Assembly (NCBI GenBank): GCA_947624305.1
Contig: CANQKC010000011.1
Coordinates: forward strand, 1-64,000
DNA length: 64,000 nt
Source of the DNA: an uncultured Monoglobus sp.
Lineage (GTDB): Bacteria > Bacillota > Clostridia > Monoglobales > Monoglobaceae
Direction of reading: 5' to 3'
Both the position numbers and the translations under genes were made by a program. Below, piece by piece: positions 48,801 to 56,625 of the stretch. Below the pieces are notes generated by a model that saw only the letters and a list, made by a program, of their open reading frames with translations, was not told where the DNA came from and did not search any database. Each line of letters starts with the position of its first letter. Within the stretch, counting starts at the first letter, position 1.

Positions 48801-49931
48801 ATGAGGAAAAGAAGAATTTTATCGCTGTTGCTGGCAGTGGCAGTAATGGCAACAATGTTAATCGCGGTACCACTGACCGCAAGCGCGGCGGAGGAAATAA
48901 CATTTGGTGCGTATGCAAAACCGTTCAAATCAACAAATCAAAATTATGTGGATTGGACTTACCATCAAACAACGTCAATTGATCAAAGCGATCCTGACAA
49001 ACCCAAACAAACGAGTGATTCTATGATGAGTTATAAAGATTCCGTTAAAATAAGTTTTGGTGATTTTACGTCAAATGAAATTAAGCAAAATTCAGGTGGT
49101 GATTTTGTAGTCATAAATGATGATTTTGACTTACCGCATAATGAGCATGTTGCCCATCCAGGAACATCGGGTTATGTGGCAAAATCTAATTCGAGCTCAT
49201 ATTTAGAAATAACAAATGCAATTCCGGATGGATGTGATTTTAAAAGTTATGATTTGATTTTAGTATATAATCGTGACAGCAATAGCAGCGGAACAACTAA
49301 ATTTACTATAAGTGATTCGCAAGGCAGTTTTAGCAAACAATTTTCTGATGAATCTAGTAATAATTTTGGAGATGACGGAAATAGTAAAAAGACAGATCCC
49401 GATGAAGTTATTTTTAAAAACATAACTTCTAATAGTGTTAAGCTCTCATGGAATGTTAATGTTGACATCTACAGCGTGTCGCTTGATTATCACGAAAAGG
49501 ATCGGCAGGAAGTTGATCTTATAAGAGGCGAAAAAGACTATGTTTCGGGTATATACTATGAAAATGATGTTGAAACCGAAGGTGAAGCGAGAGGCGTGAT
49601 CAGATTTTTCCAGGATTACAGCGGCGAAGCGGACGGTTACGGATTTGTGTTTATTGACGGAAATGGTGATTTTGTTGAAGGCACAACAACTATAAATGAC
49701 GGCAGAATTGTTAAAAGCAACGATGGCGACGGCACGCTGAGCGGAAAAAGCGGTTTTTACGGTGATGTTTATAATATTTTAGAAACAAATTTTGAGCCGG
49801 GAGTTATCGCCGTGCCTTATGTATCGGTTGACGGATATATTATTTTCGCAAAAGAATCAATAAAAGGAACGGTTGATGAGACAAACAAGGTTATACACGA
49901 GCCGGAATGGGAATGGACGATTACCGAATAA
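48801..49931 (+). CDS. Secreted protein of unknown function, AT-rich
   Basis: This 376-residue protein has a clear signal peptide (RKRRILSLLLAVAVMATMLI, cleavage near AASA/AEE at about residue 30). I recognise no domain. The body is rich in Ser, Asn, Asp and Lys and poor in Arg, with beta-type patterning and no Cys pairs beyond one. DNA from about 48,900 to 49,480 is far more AT-rich than neighbouring genes, with T/A-ending codons, which suggests recent transfer. It is flanked by repeats and followed after 24 bp by a small peptide gene. Confidence 0.82.
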   Translation: MRKRRILSLLLAVAVMATMLIAVPLTASAAEEITFGAYAKPFKSTNQNYVDWTYHQTTSIDQSDPDKPKQTSDSMMSYKDSVKISFGDFTSNEIKQNSGGDFVVINDDFDLPHNEHVAHPGTSGYVAKSNSSSYLEITNAIPDGCDFKSYDLILVYNRDSNSSGTTKFTISDSQGSFSKQFSDESSNNFGDDGNSKKTDPDEVIFKNITSNSVKLSWNVNVDIYSVSLDYHEKDRQEVDLIRGEKDYVSGIYYENDVETEGEARGVIRFFQDYSGEADGYGFVFIDGNGDFVEGTTTINDGRIVKSNDGDGTLSGKSGFYGDVYNILETNFEPGVIAVPYVSVDGYIIFAKESIKGTVDETNKVIHEPEWEWTITE

Positions 49932-49955
49932 ATAGAGAGAGGAGATATAAGTATA

Positions 49956-50126
49956 ATGAGAAGTTTAAAAGAATATAAAGCGCCTAAAGCTGCGGTAACC
50001 GAGTTCGAGTGCGCTGACGTGATAACAGTAAGCGGTACGCTTGACAAAACCAACGGTTATGGCGACTCGAGCCACACTTATGTAAACGCCGGCAGCAGAA
50101 GCTGGAGCGACATTTACGGCAATTAA
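49956..50126 (+). CDS. 56-residue peptide with DVITVSG motif
   Basis: A short gene encodes MRSLKEYKAPKAAVTEFECA followed by DVITVSGTLDKTNGYGD and a Ser/Tyr/Asn/Gly-rich tail ending SWSDIYGN. The (K)xYxxPxxxxxEFE..DVITxSG layout is one I recognise from many small, unannotated peptides of gut Firmicutes, where a charged leader-like head precedes a DVIT(x)SG step. GGAG lies eleven bases upstream, and the gene follows the AT-rich secreted protein by 24 bp. Function unknown; a precursor peptide is one possibility. Confidence 0.75.
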   Translation: MRSLKEYKAPKAAVTEFECADVITVSGTLDKTNGYGDSSHTYVNAGSRSWSDIYGN

Positions 50127-50276
50127 TTTGGTGAGTTTTGGAACAGGCCCGAACGAATGCAGGCTCCCCTTCCGAAGGAGGGGGAGCTGGCAGCGGCTCG
50201 TCCGCTGACTGAAGGGGTGGCCCCTACCACCGCAAGCGGCCCCTCCCCCCACCTTACGGCAGGAGAGGCATAGCGG

Positions 50277-50291
50277 GCGGATAATATCCGC
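50277..50291. repeat. GCGGATAATATCCGC palindrome
   Basis: A 15-bp unit of the family seen at 32876, 48662 and 56534, with central TAATA instead of TATTA. Confidence 0.7.
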
Positions 50292-50343
50292 CCGATAGGC
50301 TCTCCCCTTGGAGAGAGCTGTCTGCGGAGCAGACTGAGAGGGG

Positions 50344-50381
50344 TTACTAATCACTAATCGCTAATCGCTAATAACTACGTT
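50344..50381. repeat. CTAATCGCTAATAACTACGTT repeat
   Basis: A run of ACTAATCACTAATCGCTAAT units ends in AACTACGTT. The same ending closes the two units at 58044-58106. Confidence 0.65.
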
Positions 50382-50572
50382 AACCCCTCTCCGTCTTTCC
50401 GCCGATGGCGGAAATCCACCTCTCCCCAAGGGGCGAGGCAGGGGCGCCGCAAGGCGCGCAGGGCTCCCGCAAAGCGCCAACGGAGTGCACTTTGCGGGAA
50501 AGAGGAGCCAACCCGGAGTGGGCGCAGCTTTTGCCGCTTTGCGGCAAAACAAGCAAGCGTAGGGATTGGCGA

Positions 50573-50715
50573 CGTGATCTTTCGGATCAGCGCGGGGTTG
50601 AATCCCTTCTCGGTTTCGGAACTCATCCATGATAGAGACGTGTCAACTAATCAACGAACCAACCACGACACTTCCGATTTCGATTTTTTTGCCCGCGCTG
50701 ATCCGAAAGATCACG
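50573..50715. repeat. 24-bp perfect inverted repeat, 95 bp apart
   Basis: CGTGATCTTTCGGATCAGCG followed by CGGG (50573-50596) is repeated in exact inverted form at 50692-50715. The 95 bp between hold no gene. It may be a remnant or miniature mobile element; no target duplication was evident by eye. Confidence 0.75.
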
Positions 50716-50717
50716 AC

Positions 50718-50749
50718 AAAACACGGCTCGGAAAAGAGCCGTGTTTTTT
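50718..50749. terminator. Terminator downstream of spoIVA
   Basis: AAAACACGGCTC and GAGCCGTGTTTT pair around GGAAAA, with T-runs on both strands. It lies 23 bp beyond the spoIVA stop. Confidence 0.85.
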
Positions 50750-50771
50750 GCGCTTCATTTTTGAATATGTA

Positions 50772-52235
50772 TTACAGGATAATGCATATCAGGCCGCCGC
50801 TGCCCTCGTTGATTATGCGCTCCAGAGTCTCGCGCAGCTTGCGGCGGGCGTCGTCGGGCATTTTGGCGAGCTTGTTGTGAAGTCCCTCGTTGACCAGCTC
50901 ATGCAGGGACTTGCCGAATATGTTGGACTCCCAGATCTTTTTCGGATCGTCCTCAAAGCCGCGCATAAGATACTCGACAAGCTCCTCGGACTGCCGCTCG
51001 GTGCCGACGAGCGGGCTGACCTCGGTCTTTATGTCCGCCTTGATCATATGTATCGACGCGGCTCCGGCCTTGAGGCGCACTCCGAAGCGGCTGCCCTGCT
51101 TGATGATCTCGGGTTCCTCCAGGGTGAGCTCGTCGATCGACGGATAGACAATTCCGTAGCCGCAGCGCTCGACTTCGCCGAGTGCGAACGCGACTTTCTC
51201 GTACTTCCTGCGCATCTCGGCAAGCTCCTCAAGCTCGCGCATAAGCGCCTGACGGTCGTTAATGTTAAGGCCCGAACGCTCGTTCAGCGTCTTGAAGAAC
51301 AGGTTTTCGGGCACGGTTATTTCGATCCTCGCCTCGCCGTAGCCCGGGTTTATATCGGTTATCTCGGCTCCCTGCACAAAGCCGCACTCCTCGGCCAAAA
51401 GCTTCGGCAGGGCTTCCACATCGGATATTTTTTCCGCGTTTTCGATAACGCCGTAAATATCCCCGGCGACGTCGCCGTTTTGCGCGTCGCTGAGCCACGA
51501 GGGCACGGTGACTCTGAGCTCCATGAGCGGAAACTCGTAGAGGATTTTTTCCATTATATTGTTCACGTCGCTCTCGGTCATGTCGGAACAGCTCACGGGT
51601 ATAACGGCCGCGCCGTATTTTCCGCTCATCTCCGCCGCCAGCTTTTTCGCGCCGTCGGATTTGGGGTCGGTCGTGTTCAGCAAAATCACAAACGGCTTTT
51701 TAAGCGCCGACAGCTCGTTTATCACGCGCTCCTCCGCTTTGACGTAATCCTCGCGCGGGATCTCGGTGATCGTGCCGTCGGTGGTGACAACGACGCCCAC
51801 GGTGGAATGCTCGGAAATCACCTTGCGTGTGCCTATCTCGGCGGCCTGCTCAAACTCCATGGGCGTCTGCGACCACGGAGTCATCACCATCCGCGGCAGC
51901 TCGTTCTCGATATGGCCGAGGGCGCTGGGCACGATGTAGCCCACGCAGTCGATCATGCGGACTTTGAGGTTCGCGCGGCCGCCCACGGTTATCTGCGCCG
52001 CCTCGTTGGGAATGAACTTGGGCTCGGTGGTCATTATCATTTTGCCCGCGGCGGACTGTGGCAGTTCGTCCATCGCCCGCTCGCGCTTATAGTCGTTGGC
52101 TATGTTGGGCAGCACAAGCAAATCCATGAACCGCTTTATAAAGGTTGATTTTCCGGTTCTCACGGGGCCGACGACGCCGATATAGATGTCGCCCTGCGTC
52201 CTTAGCGCAATGTCGTTATACAAATTATCTCGCAT
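50772..52235 (-). CDS. spoIVA: Stage IV sporulation protein A
   Basis: This 487-residue coat-morphogenesis ATPase has an N-terminal P-loop domain (DIYIGVVGPVRTGKSTFIKR, residues 17-36), a TTEPKFIPNEAAQ switch region, VRMIDCVGYIVPSA and a conserved middle/C-terminal part ending in a short hydrophobic GGLICIIL. SpoIVA polymerises on the forespore surface with ATP and forms the coat basement layer; its C-terminus contacts SpoVM. Length matches the family (about 490). A GGAGG site precedes the ATG. The window also holds spoVM, divergently oriented about 360 bp away. Confidence 0.98.
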   Translation of the reverse strand: MRDNLYNDIALRTQGDIYIGVVGPVRTGKSTFIKRFMDLLVLPNIANDYKRERAMDELPQSAAGKMIMTTEPKFIPNEAAQITVGGRANLKVRMIDCVGYIVPSALGHIENELPRMVMTPWSQTPMEFEQAAEIGTRKVISEHSTVGVVVTTDGTITEIPREDYVKAEERVINELSALKKPFVILLNTTDPKSDGAKKLAAEMSGKYGAAVIPVSCSDMTESDVNNIMEKILYEFPLMELRVTVPSWLSDAQNGDVAGDIYGVIENAEKISDVEALPKLLAEECGFVQGAEITDINPGYGEARIEITVPENLFFKTLNERSGLNINDRQALMRELEELAEMRRKYEKVAFALGEVERCGYGIVYPSIDELTLEEPEIIKQGSRFGVRLKAGAASIHMIKADIKTEVSPLVGTERQSEELVEYLMRGFEDDPKKIWESNIFGKSLHELVNEGLHNKLAKMPDDARRKLRETLERIINEGSGGLICIIL

Positions 52236-52384
52236 TATGTTTCCTCCTTAAAACTTTAGTACAACGGTATAAATCATTTGTTAGAGCATATGCGGATAAC
52301 CCCTCAAATATGAATGCCGATCCGTAACAAAATCCGAAAAAATGAATATATTATATTAAGCTTTACAAAAGGGCGGTGAGCGCG

Positions 52385-52567
52385 TTGTTTAAGAAAAAGC
52401 CGAAAAAGCCCTGCCCAGGCAAGAAGGACTGCGTGAAAATCTTAGGGCCGGTGCTCGTGGCGCTGGGCGCGGGAGTGTTTCTGGCAAACATAATCCCGCC
52501 CTATATGCTGATCATTATTTTCGGAACGGCGCTTATCGGCGCGGGAATTTGGGTCATAATAAAATAA
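52385..52567 (+). CDS. Small membrane protein, unknown function
   Basis: This 60-residue protein has a basic, Cys-containing head (KKKPKKPCPGKKDCVKILG) and two hydrophobic segments (ILGPVLVALGAGVFLANII, YMLIIIFGTALIGAGIWVII). I start it at TTG 52385, five bases after GGCGGTGA; a GTG at 52376 lies within that site. Similar two-helix clostridial proteins exist without known role. It lies 26 bp before spoVM and probably shares its transcript, so a sporulation link is possible. Confidence 0.7.
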   Translation: MFKKKPKKPCPGKKDCVKILGPVLVALGAGVFLANIIPPYMLIIIFGTALIGAGIWVIIK

Positions 52568-52593
52568 ATAATATATTAAAGGAGCGATTACAT

Positions 52594-52683
52594 ATGCAAA
52601 TTGTTGTTATCCGCCCTCCGAGGGCGATCCGCGGGCTGCTTAAGCTCATGTTCGGGATAAAGACCATAAAGGACGAGGAATAG
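52594..52683 (+). CDS. spoVM: Stage V sporulation protein M (spore coat anchor)
   Basis: A 29-codon gene encodes MQIVVIRPPRAIRGLLKLMF followed by GIKTIKDEE. It matches SpoVM, the 26-residue amphipathic helix that binds the curved forespore membrane and recruits SpoIVA. Shared features are the Ile at position 6, a basic residue at 7, the key Pro at 9, Gly at 14, a basic residue at 17, Met at 19, Gly at 21 and a charged tail. AAAGGAG lies upstream and a strong terminator follows. spoIVA stands nearby on the other strand. Confidence 0.88.
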   Translation: MQIVVIRPPRAIRGLLKLMFGIKTIKDEE

Positions 52684-52694
52684 CGGCGGGAAGC

Positions 52695-52725
52695 GGCGGC
52701 GGACACGTGTCCGCCGCCCTTTTTT
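52695..52725 (+). terminator. Terminator of spoVM
   Basis: GGCGGCGGACAC and GTGTCCGCCGCC form a 12-bp palindrome, followed by CT and a T-run. Confidence 0.88.
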
Positions 52726-52743
52726 AAATTATGTTTACATCTC

Positions 52744-52772
52744 TTGACTTATCACGCAAAAAATAGTAGAAT
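52744..52772 (+). promoter_or_regulatory. Promoter of gltX
   Basis: TTGACT (52744-52749), 17 bp, TAGAAT (52767-52772), 37 bp before the start. No T-box leader fits in this space. Confidence 0.7.
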
Positions 52773-52809
52773 TATATAATGTATAAAATATTGTCAAGGA
52801 GAGCATATA

Positions 52810-54447
52810 ATGAATAAAAACAAAGAGCTTGCCGAGCTGCTTTTCGGCCACATAACAAAGCAGCCCGAATATTATGAAGAGAAATACCCGAAGCGCAGTC
52901 TGCCCGAGGGCGCGGCGGTCACAAGAATAGGCCCGAGCCCCACAGGCTTTGTGCATCTGGGTAACCTTTACAACGCCATAATCGGCGAGCGTCTGGCGCA
53001 CCAGAGCGGCGGCACCTTCTTTTTGAGGATCGAGGACACCGACGCGAAGCGCGAGGTAGAGGGCGCGGCGCAGCTTGTCATTTCGGCGATGGACTTTTTC
53101 GGTATACGCTTTGACGAGGGCGCGACGGCCGACAGCGACAACGGGGAATACGGCCCCTACCGCCAGCGGCTGCGCAAGGAAATATATCAGTGCTACGCGA
53201 AAAAGCTCGTTGAGGAAGGCATGGCCTATCCCTGCTTCTGCACGGAGGACGAGCTTGCCGCCATGCGCGAGGAGCAGATGTCCAAAAAACTGAACTTCGG
53301 CTATTACGGGGAGTGGGCAAAATGCCGCGGACTCTCCTTTGACGAGATAAAAGCAAAAATCGAAAACGGCGACCCCTATGTGCTGCGCTTCCGCTCGCGG
53401 GGGGACGAGAAAAACCATGTCGAGGTGTTTGACGGAATTCGCGGCACGCTCAAGGTCTCGGAAAATTATCAGGACTTTGTGCTGCTCAAATCGGACGGGA
53501 TCCCGACCTATCACTTCGCCCATGTCATAGACGACCACCTTATGCGCACGACCCATGTCGTTCGCGGCGAGGAATGGCTGGCCACGCTGCCGATACACGT
53601 TCAGCTTTTTGACACGCTGGGCTTTGAGCGGCCGATATACTGCCACACCGCGGTGCTGATGAAGATGGACGGCGGCACCAAGCGCAAGCTTTCAAAGCGC
53701 AAGGATCCCGAGCTGGGCCTTGACTATTACCGCAAAGAGGGCTACGCGCCCCGCGCCGTCTGGGAATATCTGCTGACGGTGCTCAACTCCAACTTTGAGG
53801 AGTGGCGGGCCGAGAATCCCGACGCGTCGATCGACGACTTTAAGTTCACTCTGGAAAAGATGAGCAATTCGGGCGCGCTGTTTGATATTATGAAGTTTGA
53901 GGATGTGAGCCGCGAGGTGCTGCTGCGCACCCCGGCAAGCGAGATATATGACGAGTTCGCGGAGTGGCTCCGCGAGTATGACCCGGAGTTCTGCGAGATC
54001 TTCACGCGCGACAGGGAGTATTCCGAGAAAATTCTGGATGTCGGCCGCCATGCCGCCAGACCGCGCAAGGATCTGACGAGCTGGAAGCAGGCGCGGCAGT
54101 TCCTGTCGTTTTACTTCCCCGAGACATTTAAGATCGAGGACGCCTATCCGGAGCGGGTCTCGGAAAGCGACAGAAAAGAGATCTTCCGCCGCTATCTCGA
54201 CACGTTCGACATGGGCGACGACAGCTCCGAATGGTTCCAGAAAATACGGGACATCACCGCCGATCTCGGCTACGCCGTGAAGCCGAAGGACTTTAAGAAA
54301 AATCCCGACTTATACAAGGGCAGCGTCAGCGACGTGAGCGCGGCCATAAGAGTCGCGCTGACCGGACGCGCCAACTCCCCCGATCTTTGGGAGATATGCC
54401 AAATCATAGGCGAGGACGAGATGAGAGCGAGAATTGAGCGCGCGTAG
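52810..54447 (+). CDS. gltX: Glutamate--tRNA ligase
   Basis: This 545-residue class I synthetase charges tRNA-Glu (or, where GatCAB is used, also tRNA-Gln). The HIGH region is RIGPSPTGFVHLGNLYNAII, the second signature is FLRIEDTDAKREVEGA, and the KMSKS loop is KRKLSKRKDP. The all-helical anticodon-binding part follows from about residue 370. It is somewhat longer than the typical 480-490 residues. AAGGAG precedes the ATG; metG follows after 27 bp. Confidence 0.96.
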   Translation: MNKNKELAELLFGHITKQPEYYEEKYPKRSLPEGAAVTRIGPSPTGFVHLGNLYNAIIGERLAHQSGGTFFLRIEDTDAKREVEGAAQLVISAMDFFGIRFDEGATADSDNGEYGPYRQRLRKEIYQCYAKKLVEEGMAYPCFCTEDELAAMREEQMSKKLNFGYYGEWAKCRGLSFDEIKAKIENGDPYVLRFRSRGDEKNHVEVFDGIRGTLKVSENYQDFVLLKSDGIPTYHFAHVIDDHLMRTTHVVRGEEWLATLPIHVQLFDTLGFERPIYCHTAVLMKMDGGTKRKLSKRKDPELGLDYYRKEGYAPRAVWEYLLTVLNSNFEEWRAENPDASIDDFKFTLEKMSNSGALFDIMKFEDVSREVLLRTPASEIYDEFAEWLREYDPEFCEIFTRDREYSEKILDVGRHAARPRKDLTSWKQARQFLSFYFPETFKIEDAYPERVSESDRKEIFRRYLDTFDMGDDSSEWFQKIRDITADLGYAVKPKDFKKNPDLYKGSVSDVSAAIRVALTGRANSPDLWEICQIIGEDEMRARIERA

Positions 54448-54474
54448 CGCAAGCGGAATATCAGGAGGATAAAA

Positions 54475-56511
54475 ATGGCTAAACGGGACAAGAAAAATCA
54501 GAACAACGAGCAGTACAGGCCGAAAAAGATCAACATATTCGATCTGCCGAGGCCCGAGTTCCCCAAGCGGGCGGTCATAACCGGCGGAATGCCGTACGGA
54601 AACAAGCAGCTACATTTCGGCCATGTGGGCGGAGTGTTCGTTCAGGCCGACTGTCTGGCGCGGTTCCTGCGCGACAGGATAGGCGGTGACAACGTGATAT
54701 TCGTTTCGGGCACCGACTGCTACGGCTCTCCGATCGTCGAGAGCTACCGCAAGCTCATCGAGGCGGGCGAGTTTGACGGCACGATCGAGGACTTTGTGCG
54801 CGAAAACCACGAGAGCCAGAAAGACACATTGAGCAAATACGGCATAAGCCTTAACCTTTTCGGCGCTTCGGGCCTTGACGAGGCCAAGGAGATTCACGCC
54901 GAGGTCAGTCGCGAGCTCATGGAGGACTGGTACAAAAACGGACACCTTGAAAAAATGGTGACGTCACAGTTCTATGACGCCAAGGCGGGCCAGTTCTTAA
55001 ACGGCAGACAGGTCGTCGGCAAATGCCCGGTGGACAAGTGCCAGAGCGACAAGGCCTATGCCGACGAGTGCAGCCTCGGCCACCAATACATGCCCGCGGA
55101 CCTGATCGACCCCAAAAGCACTATAACCGGCGAAACGCCCGAAATGCGCGACGTCACCAACTGGTACATCGACCTGACCAAGTTCACGGAGCTTATGCGG
55201 GAATACGCAGAGGGCCTAAAAGCCAAAGAAAACTCGCGTCCGCTGGTTTACAACACGATAAGCGAGTTCATGCAGCCCCCGATGATCTACGTCAAAAACG
55301 ATTTTCTTGACGCGTTTGAGGCGCTGAGCGGCAGTATGCCCGAGCATGAGCTTATCCGGGACGAGAAAAAAACGTCGTTCACGTTAGTATTTAAAAACCT
55401 CAGTGACCGTGACAAGGCCAAGGACCTGCTGAACGAGAACGGTATCCGCTTCCGCGCGGGTAAAACTCTGGTTCCGTTCCGTCTGACGGGCAATATTGAG
55501 TGGGGAGTTCCCGCACCGGTGCTTGACGGCGAGGAAGGCCTCACCATATGGGTCTGGCCCGAGTCGCTCTGGGCGCCCATATCGTTCACCAAAACTTATC
55601 TGAAGCAAAAGGGCATGCCCGATAACGAATGGGAAAAATACTGGCTGAGCCGCGACGCGGAGGTTTATCAGTTCATCGGCCAGGACAACATATATTTCTA
55701 CGGCATAGCCGAAATGGCAATGTTTATGGCGCTTCAGGGCAAAGACGGTATCACCGCCGACCCCAAGGACGGACAGATGATCCTGCCGACGCTGGTCGCC
55801 AACAACCATATTTTGTTCTTAAACAAAAAGGCCAGCAGCAGCGGCGACGTCAAGCCGCCGATGGCCGCCGACCTGCTTGAATATTACACCGCCGAGCAGT
55901 TAAGGGCGCACTTTCTGGGCCTCGGCTTGAGCCTCAAGAGCGTCAGCTTCAGGCCTAAGCCGCTGAACCCCGACGCGAACGAGCGCGATCCCGATCCCGT
56001 CGAGCGCGAGGGCAAGATGCTCTCGGGCGTGTTTAACCGCGTGGCCCGCTCCTGCTTCTATACCATACAGAAATACGGCGAGTCAAAGCTGCCCATGGGC
56101 AAAGTGTCGAACGAGGTCCTTCGTTACGCCAAGGAAACCATACTGAAATATGAGCGCATGATGTATAAGTTTGAGTTCCACTCTATCATGAGCCTTATGG
56201 ACACATATATCAGAGACGCCAACAAGTTTTGGGCAAAAAACATCAAAGAGGCCGAGAGCGACGATGAGGCGCGCAGCCAGGTCATCACCGACACGCTGCA
56301 CATGGTCAGAACGGCCATGTCGCTCATGCACCCGATTGCTCCCGAGGGAACCGAGCTTTTGAGGGAATATCTGAACCTTGACGAGGACATCTGGAGCTGG
56401 GATCACATCTTTGAGACGCTGACCGAGTTCTGCGAGGCGAAGGGCGAGACCGAGCATCCTATCAAATTTCTTGAGCCGCGGTTTGACTTCTTCCCGATGC
56501 GCAGCCGCTGA
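54475..56511 (+). CDS. metG: Methionine--tRNA ligase with altered KMSKS loop
   Basis: This 678-residue class I synthetase has the HIGH-type motif ITGGMPYGNKQLHFGHVGGV at residues 35-54. A Cys-rich knuckle follows (KCPVDKCQSDKAYADECSLG), then FIGQDNIYFYGIAEM. An inserted alpha/beta stretch of about 60 residues sits near 285-345 (KTSFTLVFKNLSDRDKAKDL). At the usual KMSKS position the sequence is NKKASSSGDVKPP, so the second Lys is Ser. It lacks an obvious C-terminal tRNA-binding OB domain. It may be the main MetRS of a divergent clade or a paralogue. GGAGG precedes the ATG. Confidence 0.85.
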   Translation: MAKRDKKNQNNEQYRPKKINIFDLPRPEFPKRAVITGGMPYGNKQLHFGHVGGVFVQADCLARFLRDRIGGDNVIFVSGTDCYGSPIVESYRKLIEAGEFDGTIEDFVRENHESQKDTLSKYGISLNLFGASGLDEAKEIHAEVSRELMEDWYKNGHLEKMVTSQFYDAKAGQFLNGRQVVGKCPVDKCQSDKAYADECSLGHQYMPADLIDPKSTITGETPEMRDVTNWYIDLTKFTELMREYAEGLKAKENSRPLVYNTISEFMQPPMIYVKNDFLDAFEALSGSMPEHELIRDEKKTSFTLVFKNLSDRDKAKDLLNENGIRFRAGKTLVPFRLTGNIEWGVPAPVLDGEEGLTIWVWPESLWAPISFTKTYLKQKGMPDNEWEKYWLSRDAEVYQFIGQDNIYFYGIAEMAMFMALQGKDGITADPKDGQMILPTLVANNHILFLNKKASSSGDVKPPMAADLLEYYTAEQLRAHFLGLGLSLKSVSFRPKPLNPDANERDPDPVEREGKMLSGVFNRVARSCFYTIQKYGESKLPMGKVSNEVLRYAKETILKYERMMYKFEFHSIMSLMDTYIRDANKFWAKNIKEAESDDEARSQVITDTLHMVRTAMSLMHPIAPEGTELLREYLNLDEDIWSWDHIFETLTEFCEAKGETEHPIKFLEPRFDFFPMRSR

Positions 56512-56533
56512 TTTATCTCGGATACACGGACGG

Positions 56534-56548
56534 GCGGATAATATCCGT
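56534..56548. repeat. GCGGATAATATCCGT palindromic repeat
   Basis: A near-perfect unit of the GCGGATAATATCCGC family in the metG-dgt gap, preceded by CGG and followed by CCT. Confidence 0.65.
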
Positions 56549-56625
56549 CCTACGGCATGATCAAAGCTTGCAGCTTTCAAAAACGCAGGGGCAAAGGCTT
56601 TCACCCGAACTAACGGAGGAAAATT

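Larger units (their letters stand above)
50161..50435. repeat. Cluster of GGGGAG / GACTGAGAGGGG repeat modules
   Basis: Modules of the kind GCTCCCCTT...CTGACTGAAGGGG (from 50161) and GCTCTCCCCTTGG...GCGGAGCAGACTGAGAGGGG (50290-50343) are followed by an inverted copy at 50383-50435. They share ends with the tandem repeat at 48286-48540. Confidence 0.7.
50127..50771. other. Repeat-rich intergenic region
   Basis: About 645 bp without a gene. It holds several interspersed repeat modules, a GCGGATAATATCCGC palindrome (50277), a CTAATCGCTA run (50344-50381), a 24-bp perfect inverted repeat and the spoIVA terminator. No reading frame here looks coding. Confidence 0.75.

Noticed and set aside
50574-52148. 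524-residue open frame on + opposite spoIVA
   Set aside because: It is the antisense shadow of a fully recognisable spoIVA; rich in His, Leu and Arg, no known motif, and due to the strong codon bias of the real gene.
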